Source: Colocasia esculenta (lineage: Eukaryota > Streptophyta > Magnoliopsida > Alismatales > Araceae). From it: a stretch of 64,000 nt of DNA. Numbering within the stretch: position 1 is the first letter of the stretch; the number at the start of each line of letters is the position of its first letter. The DNA lies in contig CM024756.1 of the NCBI GenBank assembly GCA_014218235.1, forward strand, positions 76,196,152 to 76,260,151, in the 5' to 3' direction. Position numbers and translations under genes: made by a program. Below the pieces are notes generated by a model that ran no database searches, had not been told where the DNA came from, and saw only the letters and a list, made by a program, of their open reading frames with translations. Below, in pieces: positions 33,285 through 46,308 of this stretch.

Positions 33285-34474
33285 GAAGATGCCTTCATCT
33301 GATTGGCATCCAACTTACCAATGTCCCTTTTTCCATTGTTGTGAATGAAGCATGGACATCCAAAGGTTCTGAGATGACTGATCTGTGGCTTTTTCCCTTT
33401 GAACAGTTCATAAGAGGTCTTCTTAAGGATTGGTCTGATCATTGCTCGGTTGACAATATAGCTTCCTGTGTTAATTGCTTCAGCCCAAAAATATCTTGGC
33501 AGATCATATTCTGAGAGCATAGTTCTTGCCATATCTAGTAGGGTTCTATTCTTTCTCTCGGCAATGCCATTTTGCTGTGGTGTTCTTGGTGCTGAGAAGT
33601 TGTGCTCAATTCCTTGACTCTCACAGAATCTAGCAAACTTTTCATTCTGAAACTCACCACCATGATCTGATCGGATAGACACAATGCTGAACTTTTGATC
33701 TTTCTGAACTTTCTTGCTGAAGCTGACAAAGTTATCGAAAGTGTCATCTTTATGCTCTAGGAATGAAACCCATGTAAATCTTGAATAGTCATCAACTATG
33801 ACAAATCCAAAGTTCTTTCCTCCAAGACTGGTAGTCCTCATTGGCCCAAATAGATCCATATGTAGGAGCTCTAAGGGTTTTGAGGTGGTTACCACGGTTT
33901 TTGACTTGAAGGAGCTCTTGGTATGCTTTCCTTTAGCACAAGGTTTACAAACACCTTCCAATTTTCCACTGACTTTTGGTAGACCTTCCACAAGATTTTT
34001 CTTCAATAGTTTTCTTATGCCATCTATGCTGCAATGTCCAAGACGTCTGTGCCACAATTCAGTAGACTTGACTTTACTGGCTGCCAGACAGACGTTTTGC
34101 TCTTTGAGTTCTTCAAGGTAGAGTACATACAAATTCTTTTCTCTATTAGCTTCAAAGATGATTTCTCCATCCTTCAGTATGCTACACTTAGACTCTTGAA
34201 ACTTGATTTGATGGCCTCTGTCGCACAGCTGACTAATGCTAATTAGATTGTGCTTCAATCCTTTGACCAATAATACATCTTCAATGACTGTTTTTCCTTT
34301 GTTGTTCACAGACCCGCTGCCTACTACTATGCCTTTCCCATTATCTCCATAGGTGACTGTCCCTTCTTCAGCTTGAAGGTGGGAGAATAACTTCTGGTTG
34401 CCTGACATGTGTCTTGAGCACCCACTATCCAAGTACCATTTGGATGCTCTAGGGTTAACCTGAAATAAAAACAT
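33285..34474 (-). pseudogene. pol: E2 pol: protease and integrase
   Basis: Minus strand; ATG at 34474-34472 overlaps the gag TGA (34476-34474). Protease active site is WYLDSGCSRHMSG near residue 15. GAG-pre-integrase follows (LWHRRLGHCSIDGIRKLL with the HHCC zinc site, then CKPCAKGKHTKSSF). The D,D,E core has LLHMDLFGP, SDHGGEF and PQQNGIAERKNRT, all present. KTSYELFKGKKPQISHLRTF and GCPCFIHN belong to the integrase C-terminal region. A one-base loss near 33285 shifts the frame just before the RT part. Otherwise complete. Confidence 0.92.
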
Positions 34475-36244
34475 CAAGCTTTAGGTACCCAAATTCTTTT
34501 GGGTCCTGATGGGTTAGTATCATTGATTTTGCCTTTTATTATCCATTTTTTATGTCTTGTTGGGCATGTAGTTATAATATGTCCTAACTTATTGCAATGA
34601 CTACAGCAGGATAACTTAGTTACTTTTTCAATATTTGAAATCAGCTTTGTATGCTATATCTTGTTCAGGTACAAATTTTGGTGTTGGATATGTTTTAGGA
34701 TAAATTATGGTTTCTTCATTATCTGGGGGTGTATATCCTAATCCATTTTTCTTCTTACCTGATCTTCTAGCGCCTTTTAATATTAGTGAGTTTTTACCAT
34801 TAGTAAATTTCTCTAATGTGCTTGATAGTTTATCATTTTCTTTATTTAAGTTATTAATTTCTTTTCTTAATTCATCTGTACTTTCCTATTTTTCCAATTT
34901 TGTTATTTGTTCATTCTTGGCTTTTAGGTCTTCACAAACCAGTTCATTTCTCCTTTTAAGTTCAGTTATTTGATTTTCTAGTTCCTCATTTTCAGTTTTT
35001 AGATCCGAGTTAGTATTTTCAAGACAGGTATTATTCTTCTTACAAGCTTTTAATAGTTTGCATACATTTCTGTATTTGTCATATAGTTCATTAAAAGCTT
35101 CTTCTATGTTATCTGAATCTGAATCATTACAGGAATCAAAAGAGGAATCAGAAGTTACCTTATCCTCGGTATTTGCCATAAAAGCCAGGTTGGCTTTTTC
35201 TTCATCACTGCTGCAGCTTGACTCACTGTCTGAGTCGCTGCTGTTTTCCCATGCAGCTGCCATGGCTTTCTTCTTGTACCTTCTGAACTTTTTAGAGTTA
35301 TCCTTCTTTCTAAACTCTGGCTTCTTGAGCTTTGGACACTCAGCCTTCATGTGTCCTGGCTTCTTGCACTCGTAGCAGAGTGGCTCATTTCTCTTCTGAT
35401 CTTTCCGTCTGGTCTCTTGAAATCTTTGTTTTTCTTGAAATACCTCCTACCGGACTGGAACTTTTTCTTCTTGGCCAAGATCCTTTGCAATCTTCTTGAC
35501 AGCATAGCTTCTTCATCACTGTCTTTGCTGTCCTCACTGTTGTCCAAAGATTCTTCAGATGAGTCCTCATCAGCTTTGAGCGCATTGGACTGCTTCTTTC
35601 TACTGGAGGATTCTCCTAATCTCTCCATGTTTATCTCATGGGCCATGAGTGACCCAACTAGCTTTTCTAGAGACATTCTCTTCAGATCATTGGCTTCCTC
35701 AATGGCCGTTACTTTTGGAGTCCTTGAGGATGGCAAGGATCTAAGAATTTTCCTGACCATATCTCCCATTTCATAGGTTTTTCCTAATCCAGCTAACCCA
35801 TTAGTGATGTCTGTGAATCTACTGAACATTTGGGTTATGAATTCACCTGACTGCATTTGAAATCGCTCATATTGAGTTACAAGAATATCTATTCTTGTCT
35901 CCTTGACCTATCTGTGCCTTCATAAGTGATTCTGATCTTTTCCCACATTTCCATCGCGGATTTGCAGGCTGAAACTCTGTTGAATTCTTTCTTCTGTTAC
36001 TTAGCGCACAACACAGCATGCTCTTGGCTTTACAATTTAGAGAAATTTTTTTCTTGTCTTCATCTGTCCATTGAGCTTTTTCATTTGTTACCAGAAGATC
36101 TCCTTCTTCTATTATCGACCAAATTTGATAATCATGTCCTTGCAGGAAGTACTCCATTCTTGTCTTCCAATAGGTATAATCTTCACCATCGAACAAGGGA
36201 GGTCTGTTGACTGACTGACCTTCGTTGTGACCTTGGGCTGCCAT
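34474..36244 (-). pseudogene. gag: E2 gag
   Basis: Minus strand, ATG at 36244 (MAAQGHNEG). The N-terminal part has PPLFDGEDYTYWKTRMEYFL and LCCALSNRRK; frame changes occur near 35990 and 35895. It continues QMFSRFTDITNGLAGLGKTY and LVGSLMAHEINMERL (UBN2-type Copia Gag). Zinc knuckle one is CYECKKPGHMKAEC near 35375-35335, followed by AAAWENSSDSDS and a coiled coil. A TAG lies at about 34886, after which the coiled coil resumes and a second knuckle, CSHCNKLGHIITTC, appears near 34605-34565, then GPKRIWVPKA and TGA. Two knuckles and the coiled coil match Sirevirus Gag. Confidence 0.9.
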
Positions 36245-36294
36245 GGATCTTTACTCTTCAGATCGTTGGATCTTGTTCTTTGTCGAAGAGACTC

Positions 36295-36308
36295 GCTCTG
36301 ATACCACT
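36295..36308 (-). other. E2 primer binding site (initiator Met tRNA)
   Basis: Minus strand AGTGGTATCAGAGC next to the 5' LTR. Confidence 0.92.
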
Positions 36309-37010
36309 TGTTGCCCGGTTGGCGAACCCAGAGGGGGGGTGAATGGGTCTTTAAAAATATTTACTTAGTTAAAACCTGAACTTAAACAAACAGAAAAATG
36401 TTCTTGGAAGAGATTAGTAATGGTTAGTAAAAAGAACAATCACACAAAGAAGACAATCACACAACACACAGATTTATCCTGGTTCGGATCTCCTCTCCTT
36501 AGGAGTCCTACGTCCAGTCCCTGAGCAAACCTCAGGATTCCACTATCTAGGGTACAGTCCCCCTATGGACGAAACAACCACCCAGCTCAGCTGGTCTTCC
36601 TTCTTCCTTCACACTCGAAGGGAACACAACACCCTGGTACCACCAGGTCTTCCTTCACTCCTGAAGGGAAAGAAAAACACCACCCTGGAAACCACCAGGT
36701 CTTCCTTCACACCCGAAGGGAAACAAACAAGGGAATCTGAAAAAGGATTGACTAGCCCCTAGATCAAGCTTAACAGAACTCGATCTGAAGCTACAAGCAC
36801 TGAGAGTTAAAGATCTACACAGGTGCTCTCTCTCAGAACTATTCTAGCTCTCTTCTGAATTTTCTCACAGCACAGGGAGCTAAGAGCCAAGGCGGAATGG
36901 AATGAAAAAAAGCTGGCTCTAGAATTCTTGTGAAGACTTGAAAGACTGCAGAGTTGTTTTTCGTCGCTTGATCTCTATCTCTATCTGTTGTATTTTCAAA
37001 TCTTCTGTCT

Positions 37011-37043
<33 letters not shown>

Positions 37044-38358
37044 TCATCTTGAAAGTAGACGATGAGATAGTCGTTGTCTCACAGCTTTGGTGAACGTTAG
37101 ACTGAAGGATTTGTGGAAGCTTCCAGTCAACAGTCTTTTGTTCTTTAGAGCACGCAAAGTGATGATATCTTCTGAGGTGACTTGTAGTTCTTTCTATATC
37201 CAACGTTGTAAGATGGTACAACTTCAAGGTTCTACAAAAGTTGAGCTTTAATGGTAGACAGCTAACACTATCTCCAGATGTCAGTCAACGTTAGAGCAAG
37301 TAAACACAAATATAGTAGTGACAGTTTATCGTTCTAAAAGGATACATGCAGAGAATACACGATAATGGAAGATATGTTCTGCATGCATGCAGAGATACGT
37401 TCAGTCTTCATTAAATGCATAGCAGTCAAACAGGTGAGATACGACTTTGACTATTCAACGTATTTCAAATCAAGGTAAACATTTATTTGATGGAAACATG
37501 ACTTATGAAATCGTTATGAGATCATGATAGTCTAAGAGAGTCGTTATGAATCATAACAAATCGTTATAGATTCAGAAGAAGTCGTTATGATAACTTACGA
37601 AATCGTTATGACAAGAAAGTCGTTGCGAGTTCTAAAGAAGTCGTTATAATAAGCAAATCGTTGTGAGTTCTAAAGAAGTCGTTATAATAAGAAAATCGTT
37701 GTAAGTTCTAAAGAAGTCGTTACGGTAGCTTATGAAATCGTTACCACAAGCAAGTTGTTACGCTTTCTAAGGAAATCGTTACGATAACTTATAAAGTCGT
37801 TATGACAGGCAAGTCGTTACGCTTTCTAAAGAAATCGTTATGATAACTTATAGAGTCGTTGCGACAGGCATGTCATTACACTTTCTAAAGAAATCGTTAT
37901 GACGAGCAAGTCGTTACGAGTTCTAAAGAAATCGTTACGATGACTTATGAGATCGTTATGACTGGCAAGTCGTTACGAGTTCTAAAGGAGTCGTTACGAT
38001 GACTTATGAAGTCGTTATGACTGGCAAGTCGTTACGAGTTCTAAAGGAGTCGTTACGATGACTTATAAAATCGTTATGACTGGCAAGTCGTTACGAGTTC
38101 TAAAGGAGTCGTTACGATGACTTATGAAATTGTTATGACATCGACTTGTTTGAACTTTAGAACTTTACAAAGAAGTCGTTACATCTTTATTGGAATCAAT
38201 GCATATATGTACTTACCATAAGTGCTTGATTTTCTTTGAAGATTTCCTGTGCTTAAGGCTAAATGAAATGTAGTTAGAAAACTTTTGACAGAGTTTTGTT
38301 TATCACCAAAATAAGTATGTAATGGATTTAAAATTACGTGGGGATGGACTGTTCATCA
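36309..38358 (-). repeat. E2 5' LTR (right copy, 2.05 kb)
   Basis: Near-identical to the left LTR. Differences by eye are mainly AT-run length (37013-37041), a short extra CTTCCTT near 36600, one 59-bp unit fewer in the U3 array (37495-38190), and a few substitutions. Transcription of E2 would start here. Confidence 0.93.
37495..38190 (-). repeat. U3 array (E2 right LTR)
   Basis: Partner of 26150-26900: TCGTTATGA/TCGTTACGA words with the 59-bp unit repeated about three times (37930-38150). Confidence 0.85.
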
Positions 38359-38363
38359 ATATT

Positions 38364-38766
38364 TTCGTGTGGAAGCATTTTAAATTGCTCATATTGAGAG
38401 ACAAGAATATCTATTCTAGTTTGTTTACTTTATCTGTTCCTTCATAAGTTACCTGTAGTTTATCCCACATTCTTTTGCAGATTTACATGCAGATACTCTA
38501 CTAAATTTCTTTTTGGATAAAGCACAACATAAATAGTTCTTTGCTTTAAAGTTTAAAGATAATTTATTCTTATCAGCTGTTGTAATGGCAGTAGTACCTT
38601 CAACAGGAACAATAACAAAATCACCTACCTTAATTACCTGCCACAGATCAAAGTCTGTGCCTCGAATGAAGCATTCCATTCTCATCTTCCAATATTGGTA
38701 GTCCACTATATCAAAGAATGGAGGTATGGTGACTGATTGACCTTCAACATGTCCTTAAGCTACCAT
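38364..38766 (-). pseudogene. gag: E1 gag, N-terminal piece
   Basis: Minus strand; ATG at 38766-38764, but codon 4 is TAA where E2 has CAA (MVA, stop, GHVEGQSV). DYQYWKMRMECFIRGTDFDL, KLSLNFKAKNYLCCALSKKK and SRVSACKSAKE follow, matching E2 gag. It is cut at 38363 by E2 (38359-38363 is the ATATT duplication) and continues at 24977. An early nonsense codon plus no pol means E1 makes no complete protein. Confidence 0.88.
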
Positions 38767-38814
38767 GGATCTTCTCTAAGATCGTTGGATCTTCTTGAAT
38801 GATCAGAGAACCTC

Positions 38815-38828
38815 GCTTTGATACCACT
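38815..38828 (-). other. E1 primer binding site (initiator Met tRNA)
   Basis: Minus strand AGTGGTATCAAAGC, one base different from E2, next to the E1 5' LTR. Confidence 0.88.
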
Positions 38829-39095
38829 TGTTGGCCCTTTTGGTACGGCAACAAACTACCTAGAGGGGGGGTGAATAGGTTTTTATGATTTATGAAATAG
38901 AAACTTCAACACAGAAAATTAACACTTGAAAGTTTGGTTAGTTTAGTGTGATAAAAAGTAGCAGTGCGGAAGCAAATAAACAATCACACAAATAACACAA
39001 GGGATTTATCCTGGTTTGGCCCTTCCACATAGAAGTCCTACGTCTAGTCCCCAAGCAACCTCTCTTGGGATTTTACTAACCAAGGGTACAGTCCC
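38829..39095 (-). repeat. E1 5' LTR, inner piece
   Basis: TGTTGGCCC ... GGGTACAGTCCC, matching the start of the left LTR. It is interrupted after GTCCC (39091-39095) by element C. Confidence 0.92.
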
Positions 39096-41119
39096 TGTAA
39101 CGACCCTCTCATATCGGTACGGTTCCACCAACCACATCGATATAAAAGGTATCACTACAGTGGGACATTTACCCAACACTAGTACGATAGGCTGAAACAT
39201 ACACAAATATATATTATATCTCATGACAGCGGAATTTAAAGAACTGAAAAGAAATTTTATTCCATCATCCACATTCTATCCACAGTCCGTATAGAAGGAA
39301 AGAGAGCTAACTATTCATAACTGAAATACAACAAATACATTGTCCACATGAGACTACGCAGAGTCTTTATTACATACTATGAAGTAATGGAAAAGTACAA
39401 TGCTAACTCCACAACAATCTCTCCTACTCTCGCTCCGAGTCGCTCCTAACGATCTCCTCGGAAGAAGTAGAAACGTCTGCACCTGTACGCCGAAGCAAGA
39501 ATGAGTTCAAAAGAACTCAACAAGTAACACCAACACACTAAACATACATGCATCAAGTAATATCCATAACCTTATGCTACATCGGTTACACATAATGCAT
39601 GGAAGTGACAATTTTTCAAATAGAAGCCTATTCATGATTTCTACACATCTTTCACATGGGATTTAGTTTTATACACAATGAACTAATCCTATCACATGCT
39701 TTCTACACTTTTCACTATGCTAACTGATTTCATTCAATTATTCATAAGCCACATGTTGAACCTTTTACACAATATTTACACATTTCATAACAATTTATTT
39801 AACATGAATTCTAAGAAAATTTTACACATAGTTAACACATTCATATTAGTGAAAAGCTCGCTGTTTTACTACTATCATGTCACATTCACAAGAAACTTAT
39901 CATTTTTGCATGCTTCCATAAGAATTTCATGAACACATATTCACTTACACAGTTTCACAATTTACACATTTCTTTCACTTAAACACATTTCACTTTCACT
40001 TAATGCCGTGACACATAGCCCAAACCACTTTAGAAGGACACACACTGATCACATCACATATCAATCACCTAGGCATTCCAGTGATTAATCTTAGTTACTG
40101 CGCAGAACCGGGAGAAGCACTCTCCACCCTAACCAGCGATACTTGTTCGCCTCCAGGATTTAATCCCAATGCCCATGGGACATCACACACTTTGAACTTT
40201 CCCGTGGGGACTTTACCACAGTACAGTTCCACAGCCCTCTAAGGTAGCAGTGTCACACATTGGCACATTAATACATGTTCTCAATTTCAACACATTTCTA
40301 AACACAAAATAATCACGCATTCATCTCATGTTCACACATTTACATTCTTCAGTATTACCTAGCATGGTACTACTGTTTTCAGTATTAATCAAATTTTTAC
40401 AATAATTCTAATCATGCTGAAATTTTTGCAGAATTAAACATTAATCATATTAGCATGTATTAATTATTAATATCTAACATAAAACAAGTTTATATAGCTA
40501 CTGTCATCTGTTCAGTATAGAAATTTAACCAGAAATTCATCATAGTTTAACCATCATGCTTATCAAAATTTGCATTTTTCTGAGTTACACATATTTTCTG
40601 AAAATTCTAACAGTGATGATATCAACTGTAAAAATAGTCAAACTGATATAATTTTCATTATTCGGATTCACAATTTATTTCATACATGAATACTGACAGT
40701 ACAAATTTTATCACAAATTTCAGGAATTTAACTAGTTTCGCATGAATTCTTAACTTTTCTACATTGAGTAGACATATTAACTATTTTTCAGTTCAGAAAA
40801 TTTAATAACTATACAGAACATAAATTGCTCAAATTTTTATATCATGCATCAGATCTTATGAACAATGTACAGAAAATTTATGACAGTTAATTTCTACACA
40901 TATTTCATAAACGACATTTTCCAAGATTAACATTCTATTGGTAACACATTCCAAAAATTCTAATAATTAGTGAAAATTCCAAAAATGCACAATAACTCAC
41001 AGTACACCCAAACATATATTTACATATTATATAAAATTTTACCGTATATCCTCATGCGGAAAAACTCGAAAACTAGATCATATAAGGACAGACTTGCACA
41101 CTGTTGCAGTCTGAAGAAC

Positions 41120-41143
41120 TAGACGGCATGGGGTGGCCGTCTA
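41120..41143 (-). other. Tekay LTR hairpin H2 (C left LTR)
   Basis: TAGACGGC and GCCGTCTA, perfect 8-bp arms around ATGGGGTG. Confidence 0.7.
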
Positions 41144-41178
41144 TAGGTTAACGGCATTATATGATGCCGCCAACACAT

Positions 41179-41212
41179 GATATTAGCGGCAAGGGATCTT
41201 GCCGTTAATATC
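41179..41212 (-). other. Tekay LTR hairpin H1 (C left LTR)
   Basis: GATATTAGCGGCAAG and CTTGCCGTTAATATC, 15-bp arms with one mismatch around GGAT. The outer arms differ from A and B but still pair. The right LTR copy is 49061-49094. Confidence 0.78.
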
Positions 41213-42063
41213 CTGTCTGCAGAACACAGACTGAAAGCCAACAAATCACTTGAAAGGGGGTTCCAGGACACGAGAAAAATCTGAAAATTCCTGGGACATA
41301 CTAGACACATGTAGGGTTAATGTGTATGGGGTACTTGCCTTCTGTAAAATCTACCAACGACGATTTAAGCCGGAGAAGCCCTCCTCGGCCTGTGCCAAAG
41401 AGTCTCCAAATCCCTCCTTCTTCGGATCTTCTGATGATCTTCACAGCACACCAGCGTGGGGAGTCGTTCCCGGATGTTCAAGGTCGACACCAGTTGATGT
41501 AGATCGCTAGACGGATCCTCCCGAAGCCGGATCTTTCAGGTTCAAGTTAGGGTTTTGCTTAGAGAAGATAGGTTTTTGACCCAAGAGCCAAAGGGATGGA
41601 TCTGGCCGAAATTTGGATATTATAAAGGGTTGGGGGTCGGATAGGTTAAAGGGGCAAGTCTCAGAGCCGTTGGGAAGGGTTTCCCAAACAAGAGGCTCAA
41701 TTTCTGGAGGCGTTTCCGGATCTGAAAACGTAACAGATCTGGGATATTGGCGTCCATATCCATGGTCGCCTATCCAAAAATGGGCGTCCATCGATATTGC
41801 CGCCTACCCCTGGTCAGCGTCAGCCCATGTGGACGCCGACTGGCCGACAAAACTACTTTAATTCTGCAGAATTTATAATACTACACACTAAAATATATAT
41901 ATATATATATATATCTTAAATATACTATGTACATTTCAATAATACTCATTCATACAATTTGTATACATAAATACTTATACATAATAATCTATACATCAAT
42001 AGTGTACACTTACACGCACATACATATATTTAATCGAACAGGGTGAAAATCAAGGGCCTTACA

Positions 42064-42076
42064 CCCTCTCCCCCTT
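42064..42076 (-). promoter_or_regulatory. C polypurine tract
   Basis: Minus strand AAGGGGGAGAGGG directly before the 3' LTR. Confidence 0.9.
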
Positions 42077-42108
42077 AAAGAAACTTCGTCCTCGAAGTTA
42101 GACTGACA

Positions 42109-43614
42109 CTACTCAAACAACTGAGGATATTTCTTTTTCATTGCATCCTCAAGCTCCCAAGTAGCCTCCTCTCGCGAGAAGTTACGCCATAAGACTTTTA
42201 CTGACGCAATGCTCTTGTTTCGGAGATGTTGAACCTTCCGATCAAGAATAGCTACTGGTTGCTCTACATAAGAAAGATCTGGCTGGATCTCCACTGGCTC
42301 ATGGCTAATAACATGAGACGGATCTCTGACATACTTCCTGAGCATAGATACGTGGAAAACAGGATGAACGCTAGCCAAAGCTGGAGGTAAAGCTAGCTCA
42401 TATGCCACGTTGCCCAATCGTCGGAGAATCTCATACGGGCCAATGAACCTAGGGCTCAACTTACTATGCCTGCCAAATCTAACTACACCTCGCGTAGGCG
42501 AAATCTTCAAAAAGACATGCTCACCTACCTCGAACTCTAGATCCTTTCTCCTGTTGTCGGCATAACTCTTCTGCCTATCTTGTGCCGCAACAAGTCTCTT
42601 CCTAATGAGCTGGACCTTATCCGAAGTCTCCTGAACTAACTCCGGACCGATCAACTGCCTATCACCGGTCTCCTCCCAACACAAAGGAGATCTGCAAGGC
42701 CTACCATATAAAGCCTCAAATGGAGCCATGCCAATGCTCGCATGAAAACTGTTGTTATATGCAAACTCCACTAGAGGTAAATGGCGCTCCCAATCATCCT
42801 TCCAATCCAGCACACAAGCCCTCAACATATCCTCAAGCGTCTGGATAGTCCTCTCGGACTGTCCATCTGTCTGGGGATGAAAAGCCGAACTGAGCTTCAG
42901 TTCCGAACCTAACGCATCCTGAAGACCCTTCCATAGCCTCGAAGTAAATCTCGGATCTCGATCCGAAATAATAGACTTCGGTACTCCATGCAATCTAATA
43001 ATACTACTAACATACAGTCTAGCTAAACTCTCTACTGACTGCTTCTTCTTCATAGGCAAGAAATGCGCAGTCTTCGAGAATCGATCTACTACTACCCAAA
43101 TCGAGTCATTCCTCGTCTAGACCGAGGCAAACCCGTAACAAAATCCATAGTGACAGCTTCCCACTTCCAAACTGGGATCTCCATCTTCTGCATAAGACCA
43201 GATGGTCGCTGCCGCTCGGCCTTCACTTGCTGGCATACTAGACATCTAGAAACAAACTCGGCTACATCTTCTTCATGCCAGACCACCAAAACGATCTCTT
43301 TAAATCCTGGTACATCTTAGTGTTACCCGGATGAATAGAGAATCTAGATCTATGAGCTTCTGCTAAAACATGCTCACGAACATCTACAACATCTGGAACA
43401 CAGACACGATGATGGAATCTAATCACACCATCCTCATCACGAGCAATACCCGCTTTGCCCACTAACTCTTGGAGTCTAGGGTCGGCTTTTGATGCTCTAT
43501 CACCTCATCTAACACCGATGACCTAATGGACAGCTGAGCCACAAAAGCTCGGCATAATAATGGCTCCAACTCGGTCATCGTACACGCTGCATCCTCCAAC
43601 ATCTTCCAGTCCTG
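42109..43614 (-). pseudogene. pol: C integrase with chromodomain-like tail
   Basis: Minus strand. 317 codons (43059-42109) are open: from FLPMKKKQSVESLARLYVSS through SDRDPRFTSRLWKGLQ, HPQTDGQSERTIQTLEDM and EALYGRPCRSPLCWEETGDR to FIGPYEILRRLGNVAYEL, then VKVLWRNFSREEATWELEDA and a TAG at 42109-42111. The upstream HHCC part (SRFSIHPGNTKMYQDLKRSF, CLVCQQVKAERQRP) is in other frames because of one-base losses near 43480, 43270 and 43085. The tail is the chromodomain-like module of Tekay elements and is complete here, unlike in A. Confidence 0.92.
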
Positions 43615-45539
43615 CTGGAGAGACGACCTCTTTCTACTAAGGGCATCTGCTACGACATTCGCCTTTCCAGGATGATACTGGAGATCGAAGTCATAGTCCT
43701 TCAGGAACTCAATCCATCTTCTCTGCCTAAGGTTTAATTCTTTTTGAGAGAAAAGATACTTTAGGCTCTTGTGATCAGTGAACACCTCAAATCTGACACC
43801 ATAAAGATAGTGTCTCCAGATCTTCAGTGCATGACCACTGCCGCAAGCTCAAGATCATGAGTTGGATAGTTTCGCTCATGCTCCTTCAATTGTCTCGAAG
43901 CATATGCTACTACCCTTCCTTGCTGCATCAACACACAGCCAAGACCAATCCGAGATGCATCCGTGTAGATAGCAAAATCCTCTACACCACTCGGTAGAAC
44001 TAACACCGGGGCCGATGTGAGTTTAGTCTTCAATAATTGAAAACTACTCTCACACTCCTCGGACCAGACAAACTTCACTCCCTTCCTGGTCAGCTGAGTC
44101 AATGGAGCGGCGATGGATGAAAATCCCTCAATAAAACGCCGATAGTAACCCGCCAGACCAAGAAAACTCCGAATCTCCGAAGGAGTCTTGGGACTCTCCC
44201 AATCCATAACAGCCTGGACTTTCGCTGGGTCCACTGCTACACCAGCACCAGAGATAACATGCCCAAGGAAATGAACCTCGCGCATCCAAAAATCGCACTT
44301 GCTGAATTTTGCATACAGCTTGTGCTCACGGAGAACTTCTAACACTATCCTCAAATGCTGACGATGTGTGGCCTCATCGGAGAGTAAACCAACACGTCAT
44401 CAATGAAGACTACAACAAAACTATCTAGATAGGGTCTAAACACCCTGTTCATGAGATCCATGAACGCTGCAGGGGCGTTGGTTAGACCAAACGGAAGGAC
44501 CAAAAACTCATAATGTCCATAACGGGTTCTAAATGCCGTCTTGGACACATCCTCACTCCTAATCCTCAACTGATGATAGCCAGAACGCAAATCAATCTTA
44601 GAAAAGACCGATGCATTCTGTAGCTGGTCAAACAAATCATCAATCCGAGGTAAGGGATACCTGTTCTTTACCGTCACCTGGTTTAGCTTTCTATAATCAA
44701 TGCATAACCGAAGTGACCCATCCTTCTTCTTCACGAATAAGACAGGTGCGCCCCAAGGGGAAACGCTAGGGCGAATAAATCCCTTATCTAACAAATCCTG
44801 CAACTGCTTCCTTAACTCAGCTAATTCCGCAGGTGCCATCCGATAAGGTGCCTTCGAGATAGGAGAGATGCCTGGAAGCAACTCTAGAGTGAACTCTATC
44901 TCTCTAGCGGTGGCAATCCAGATAAATCATCAGGAAAGACATCTGGATACTCCTGCACTACATCTATCTCGGCAAGAGTAAGTGACTCATCAGCCTTGGG
45001 TATTAAAACCACACTGGCAAGAAATGCGTCACAACCCTTGTTCACCATTCTCATTGCCCTCATGGCCGAGATGACAAACTTTCCTGCTAAGTTCCTTGGC
45101 AAAGGATGAAAAAATTCATCCTCACCAGGAATGCGGAAAACAATCTTCTTCCCACGACAATCTACCAATGCATAGTGCTCCTCTAGCCAATCCAGACCAA
45201 GAATAGCATCATAGTCCTTCATCTTAAGCAAGAAGAAACACCCTTCTAGGACTCTATCCTCAATGCACACGGTAAAGACGGAATACACTTCCTAGTCGAT
45301 ACCGTACCCGCAGGTGTATGCACAGACAAAGGAACGTCTAAATCCTCAGACTCTAACCCTGACTCTAAAGCTAACTGCCTAGCAAAACGCTCGGAAATGA
45401 ACGAGTGAGTAGCACCCGTATCGAACAAAACCCGAGCATGCACACCTAAGAACAAAACTGTACCTTCGGTGACATGATCTGCCTGCTCGGCATCCTCACG
45501 AGCTAACGCAAACACTCGAGCTGGGGCTCGAGGTCTCCC
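43615..45539 (-). pseudogene. pol: C pol: protease, RT, RNase H
   Basis: Minus strand. Protease: LFDTGATHSFISERF near 45430-45385, intact and in frame with the end of gag. RT: VLFVKKKDGSLRLCIDYRKL, FSKIDLRSGYHQLRIRSEDV, LPFGLTNAPAAF, VVFIDDVLVYS near 44405. RNase H: YTDASRIGLGCVLMQQGRVV, NYPTHDLELAAVV, DHKSLKYLF, YHPGKANVVADALSRKRSS. One-base deletions near 45270, 44908, 44382 and 43833 divide it; each is visible by comparison with A or B (for example CACACGGT where A has CACACCGGT). All catalytic residues are present. Confidence 0.93.
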
Positions 45540-46231
45540 TGGTCGTCCTGTCGCTGGCGCTGCTGCTGCTGCTACTGGGGCTGGCCCCCGCTGGACTCCC
45601 TGCTGAAGCCTCGGACAATCCTTAATCTTATGATCACTGCTCCCGCACTTTAAGCACTTTCCTGCTACCAGCCAACACTCCGTACCGCCATGTGCCCTTC
45701 CGCAATGAGGACACTCCTTCTTACCACTAGGGGAACGTTGAGAGGATACCTGACCACTGCCTGATGCCACAGGACGCTGCGGTGACTGGAAAGTCGCCTT
45801 CTTCCTCTCCTGTCTCTGGAAAGGAACTGCTGGCCTCTTTTGAGAAGCCTTCTTCTCCTCCAGATACTGCTCCATCTCTCCCTCCTGCCGACACGCCGCG
45901 CTGAGTGCCTGCTCGAGACTACGATGGTCGAAAGCCACTAACCTCGTCCTCAGTGATGGTTTCAGACCCATCACGAATTTCTTCGCCTTCCTGCGCTCAT
46001 CAGCTACAATATGAGGGGCGTACTTTGATAGCTCGGCAAACCTGGCCTCATACTCCAACACCGTCATGGAGCCCTGAGTCAACGAGAGGAACTCCTGCTC
46101 CATCTTGTCCTGGATGTGCTCTGGACAAACTTGGCTCGGAAAAGCCTCACGAACTCATCCCATCCGACTTCCATGGCACCATCCTCGAATCGCGTACGTA
46201 ACAACGAGGACCACCATACATCGGCTCGCTC

Positions 46232-46308
46232 CTGCCAAAACCATCCATGAGAACTAACCAACATAATTTATACTTAAAGTAATAACCACTAGATTAGATC
46301 ACACATAC
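46232..46308 (-). other. Gag intron 2 in C
   Basis: 77 bp, ACAG|GTATGTGT ... TTTTGGCAG|GAGC on the minus strand. Confidence 0.8.

Larger units (their letters stand above)
24983..38358 (-). mobile_element. E2: Sirevirus-type Copia element with third ORF region
   Basis: TGTTGCCCGG ... GTTCATCA, flanked by ATATT at 24978-24982 and 38359-38363, inside the gag of E1. 13.4 kb. LTRs are 24983-27068 and 36309-38358 and look nearly identical, so insertion is recent. Order on the minus strand: primer site, gag, protease, integrase, RT, RNase H, then about 4 kb with an extra ORF region, then polypurine tracts. Gag knuckles, YVDD and the post-pol ORF are typical of Sireviruses (SIRE/Maximus lineage). 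Only a few one-base lesions interrupt the frames. Confidence 0.93.
39096..42063 (-). repeat. C 3' LTR (left copy)
   Basis: 2968 bp. Hairpin H2 is at 41120-41143 and H1 at 41179-41212; a short AT run is at 41892-41914. TTTATT at about 39366-39371 reads AATAAA on the minus strand, a candidate poly(A) signal. Frames at 39696-39932 and 41250-41861 repeat in the right LTR and are LTR sequence, not genes. Confidence 0.93.
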
